In this document: piece after piece, positions 30,904-32,583 of the stretch
How the letters are laid out: every line of letters starts with the position of its first letter
How positions within the stretch are numbered: the first letter of the stretch is position 1
Source: Selenomonadaceae bacterium
GTDB lineage: Bacteria; Bacillota; Negativicutes; Selenomonadales; Selenomonadaceae
Length of the DNA stretch: 32,583 nt
Direction: 5' to 3'
Assembly (NCBI GenBank): GCA_017427545.1
Contig: JAFRSO010000088.1
Location: 1 to 32,583, forward strand
Position numbers and translations under genes: made by a program
Notes under the pieces: model-generated
What the model was told of the DNA's origin: nothing
The model's input: the letters and a program-made list of their open reading frames with translations, nothing else
The model's database searches: none

Positions 30904-32290
30904 GATGCAAAAATGTATCGCGGGCGCATTGGTCTTATGCGTTGCATTCTTTGGATTGCTATTTGCCAGAGTAATTGCCAAACCCGCGACAAAATTTGAA
31001 CTGGCGACAATTCCCGAAGACCAAAAGTTGACGCGCATGGCTTACGAAAAAGCTTATCCGTTGCAGTTCAATTCCTACAAGATGACAATGGATAAATCTC
31101 CAAGTCCGACGGGATTTGGCGGCGCGGACGCTTATTCACACTTGACTGAACAGCCCGAACAAATTGAGCTGTTCAAAGGCTACAAATTTTCGATTCAATA
31201 TGACGACGACCGCGGTCACTGGTATGCCGGCGAAGATATTTTAAATTCCAAACGCCGTCCCGGTCAGCTGGGATCTTGTATCGTCTGCAAAGGCTCCTAC
31301 ATGTACGACGTTTACTTCAAGGAAAGCGGCTGGGAATTTGCCTCTAAACCGTTCGATGAAGTTGTCGCCCCGATTAAAGATGATGAATGGTTCGGCTGCT
31401 CAACTTGCCACGACCCCGACACTATGAAACTCCGCATTTACAATCAAGGTTTCGTCGAGTCAATGGCTGAACTCGGCATTGACGTTTCAAAGGCCACGCA
31501 TAATGAAATGCGCGCTTATGTCTGCGGTCAGTGCCACAACGAATATTATTTCAAGAAAAAGGAAGACGGCCGCGTTCACATGCCGTTTGCAAATGGTCTC
31601 GGCCCCGAAGAAGAATGGAAATATTATCATGACGGCCACGACCCGAAATTTGATTACGATTGGATTCACCCCGACAGCGGTGCGGCGATGTTGAAAGTTC
31701 AGCACCCCGACTTTGAAGTTTGGACGGATTCGGTTCACGCACTCAACGGCGTCACCTGCGTTGATTGCCATATGCCGTACATGCGCAAGGACGGTCAGAA
31801 ATATACTTCGCACTGGATGACGAACCCGCTTAAACATTACGATACAGGTTGCGCGAAGTGCCACGACGAATCTTACGAAACCATGTTGCACCGCGTGCAG
31901 ACAATTAACGACAACACGTTTAAACTTTTGCGCATGGCAGGTCAGACGACGGCTCGCGCTCACAAAGTAATCAAAGCCGCTCATTTGGCAGGCGCAACAG
32001 ATGAACAGCTCGCCGAGGCTCGTCAACTTGTCCGTGAGGCGCAGTGGTATTGGGATTGGGTCAGTGCTGAAAGTTCGATGGGCTTCCACAATCCCGACAA
32101 GTGCATGAAGTCTCTGGGCATTTCGATTGACGCGGCGCACAGGGCTATCGAATCTGCAACCGCGGCAGTCAAAGGCGGCGCACTTGCGATTGAACCTATG
32201 CCGACGGCACCTTTCACGGATACGAAATTTGACGACGCAATCAAACCGGGCATGACACCTCCGGCACCTGCACCGGCTCCCGCTCAATAA
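30896..32290 (+). CDS. nrfA: Ammonia-forming cytochrome c nitrite reductase NrfA
   Basis: NrfA reduces nitrite to ammonium with six electrons in the periplasm. The 464-residue protein has an N-terminal signal anchor (about 5-27), the catalytic heme site CIVCK with lysine as ligand, and four further sites CSTCH, CGQCH (followed by NEYYF, with the active-site tyrosine), CVDCH and CAKCH, together with the HWMTNPLKH region. The TTG at 30896 is eight bases after AAGGGGG and overlaps nrfH by 8 bases; ATG 30905 is an alternative. The C-terminus carries an extra Pro/Ala tail (about 440-464), not part of the catalytic fold. A terminator follows. Confidence 0.96.
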   Translation: MSKMQKCIAGALVLCVAFFGLLFARVIAKPATKFELATIPEDQKLTRMAYEKAYPLQFNSYKMTMDKSPSPTGFGGADAYSHLTEQPEQIELFKGYKFSIQYDDDRGHWYAGEDILNSKRRPGQLGSCIVCKGSYMYDVYFKESGWEFASKPFDEVVAPIKDDEWFGCSTCHDPDTMKLRIYNQGFVESMAELGIDVSKATHNEMRAYVCGQCHNEYYFKKKEDGRVHMPFANGLGPEEEWKYYHDGHDPKFDYDWIHPDSGAAMLKVQHPDFEVWTDSVHALNGVTCVDCHMPYMRKDGQKYTSHWMTNPLKHYDTGCAKCHDESYETMLHRVQTINDNTFKLLRMAGQTTARAHKVIKAAHLAGATDEQLAEARQLVREAQWYWDWVSAESSMGFHNPDKCMKSLGISIDAAHRAIESATAAVKGGALAIEPMPTAPFTDTKFDDAIKPGMTPPAPAPAPAQ

Positions 32291-32314
32291 AAATTTTTCG
32301 GCAAAAAATCTATC

Positions 32315-32343
32315 GCCTCTCGAATTTTGAGGGGCATTTTTTT
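32315..32343 (+). terminator. Rho-independent terminator after nrfA
   Basis: GCCTCTC (32315-32321) pairs with GAGGGGC (32329-32335) around a 7-base loop, followed by a run of seven T. It ends the ccmE-ccmF-nrfHA transcript ahead of the rRNA promoter. Confidence 0.85.
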
Positions 32344-32406
32344 GTCTCCGAGAAAAAATTTTTTTTGCTCAAAAGGGGCAGGAAGGTAAAAAGTGGCGTC
32401 GTGACG

Positions 32407-32461
32407 GGAAAAAAATTTTTTTTGGGAAGGTATTGACAAAAGGTGGGTTCGGGTGTATATT
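32407..32461 (+). promoter_or_regulatory. Promoter of the rRNA operon with A/T-rich upstream element
   Basis: TTGACA (32433-32438) and TATATT (32456-32461) are separated by 17 bases. Directly upstream an A8-T8 block (about 32409-32424) lies where UP elements bind the RNA polymerase alpha subunit. The leader that follows contains TTGAAAACTGAACAA, typical of Firmicute rRNA leaders, and an ACTC/GAGT inverted repeat just before the 16S. Confidence 0.85.
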
Positions 32462-32551
32462 AAGCAAGCTTGATTCATGAGGCTCCTTGAAAACTGAACA
32501 ATGAATTGCTAAATGTGCGGAAACACACAATTAGAGTCAGACAACTCAAAG

Positions 32552-32583
32552 TTTTACGGAGAGTTTGATCCTGGCTCAGGACG
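32552..32583 (+). rRNA. 16S ribosomal RNA, 5' end only
   Basis: The sequence GAGAGTTTGATCCTGGCTCAG, the universal 5' region of bacterial 16S rRNA, lies at 32559-32579 and the gene runs off the window. The mature end is placed by comparison with Bacillus-type 16S, which begins about seven bases earlier. Too little is present to identify the organism. Confidence 0.93.

Noticed and set aside
31487..32287. 266-codon open frame antisense to nrfA
   Set aside because: It lies wholly opposite the clear NrfA frame, gives an Arg/His/Cys-rich product without family motifs, and has no ribosome site; biased codon use in this genome keeps opposite frames open.
32284..32478. 64-codon minus frame across the nrfA terminator and rRNA promoter
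   Set aside because: It reads through the terminator and promoter elements and has no family features.

Overview
The window most likely comes from a diderm, anaerobic Firmicute of the Negativicutes (Selenomonas-like). The evidence is a mixture of Firmicute traits (strong AGGAGG ribosome binding sites, RbgA, a BofA-family protein, ComEA, LCP protein, a Firmicute-type rRNA leader) with a periplasmic respiratory nitrite reductase (NrfHA), a flagellar rod protein and Gtr-like envelope glycosylation genes. The family-level placement is inference; only the first ~30 bases of a 16S rRNA gene are present at the right edge.

Left part (1-2600, minus strand): a flavin-reductase-like gene cut by the edge, a BrnT-type toxin with an atypical BrnA-like partner and a clear terminator, an orphan GlnQ-type ATPase, and a long FlgF/FlgG-like gene. 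From 2700 to 10402 the genes are on the plus strand: pyrF, a GIY-YIG/NUMOD homing-endonuclease-like ORF that reads in frame into pyrE, recN, a BvgS-like hybrid sensor kinase, a bofA homologue, a hypothetical gene, and rplM-rpsI with its own promoter and a bidirectional terminator.

From 22711 down to 10480 fourteen genes are packed on the minus strand, often overlapping: Nudix hydrolase, a GT-C-like membrane protein, two GtrB-like glycosyltransferases flanking an M50 protease, serA, comEA, two tandem coiled-coil/membrane paralogues, rbgA, a CydC-like ABC exporter subunit, a MsrA-like protein without the catalytic cysteine, and an LCP ligase. Right part: a lytic transglycosylase and PBP2 (mrdA) on plus; converging on them a Vsr / C5-methylase-HpaII-type endonuclease cassette on minus, whose endonuclease end is frameshifted at a run of seven C; then a Cys-type ccmE, ccmF, nrfH and nrfA respiratory cluster, a terminator, and an rRNA promoter and leader.

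The most unusual signal is a family of degenerate seven-base repeats, commonly built as two opposed arms, found nine times. Six of the eight intergenic copies touch or overlap the stop codon of a gene, and one lies in frame inside the CydC-like gene, where it encodes about 26 residues of the linker between membrane and ATPase domains. The other leading findings are the 7-C frameshift in the restriction gene, the homing-endonuclease-pyrE read-through ORF, a cysteine-rich insert in the kinase dimerisation domain, and the cysteine-less MsrA homologue.
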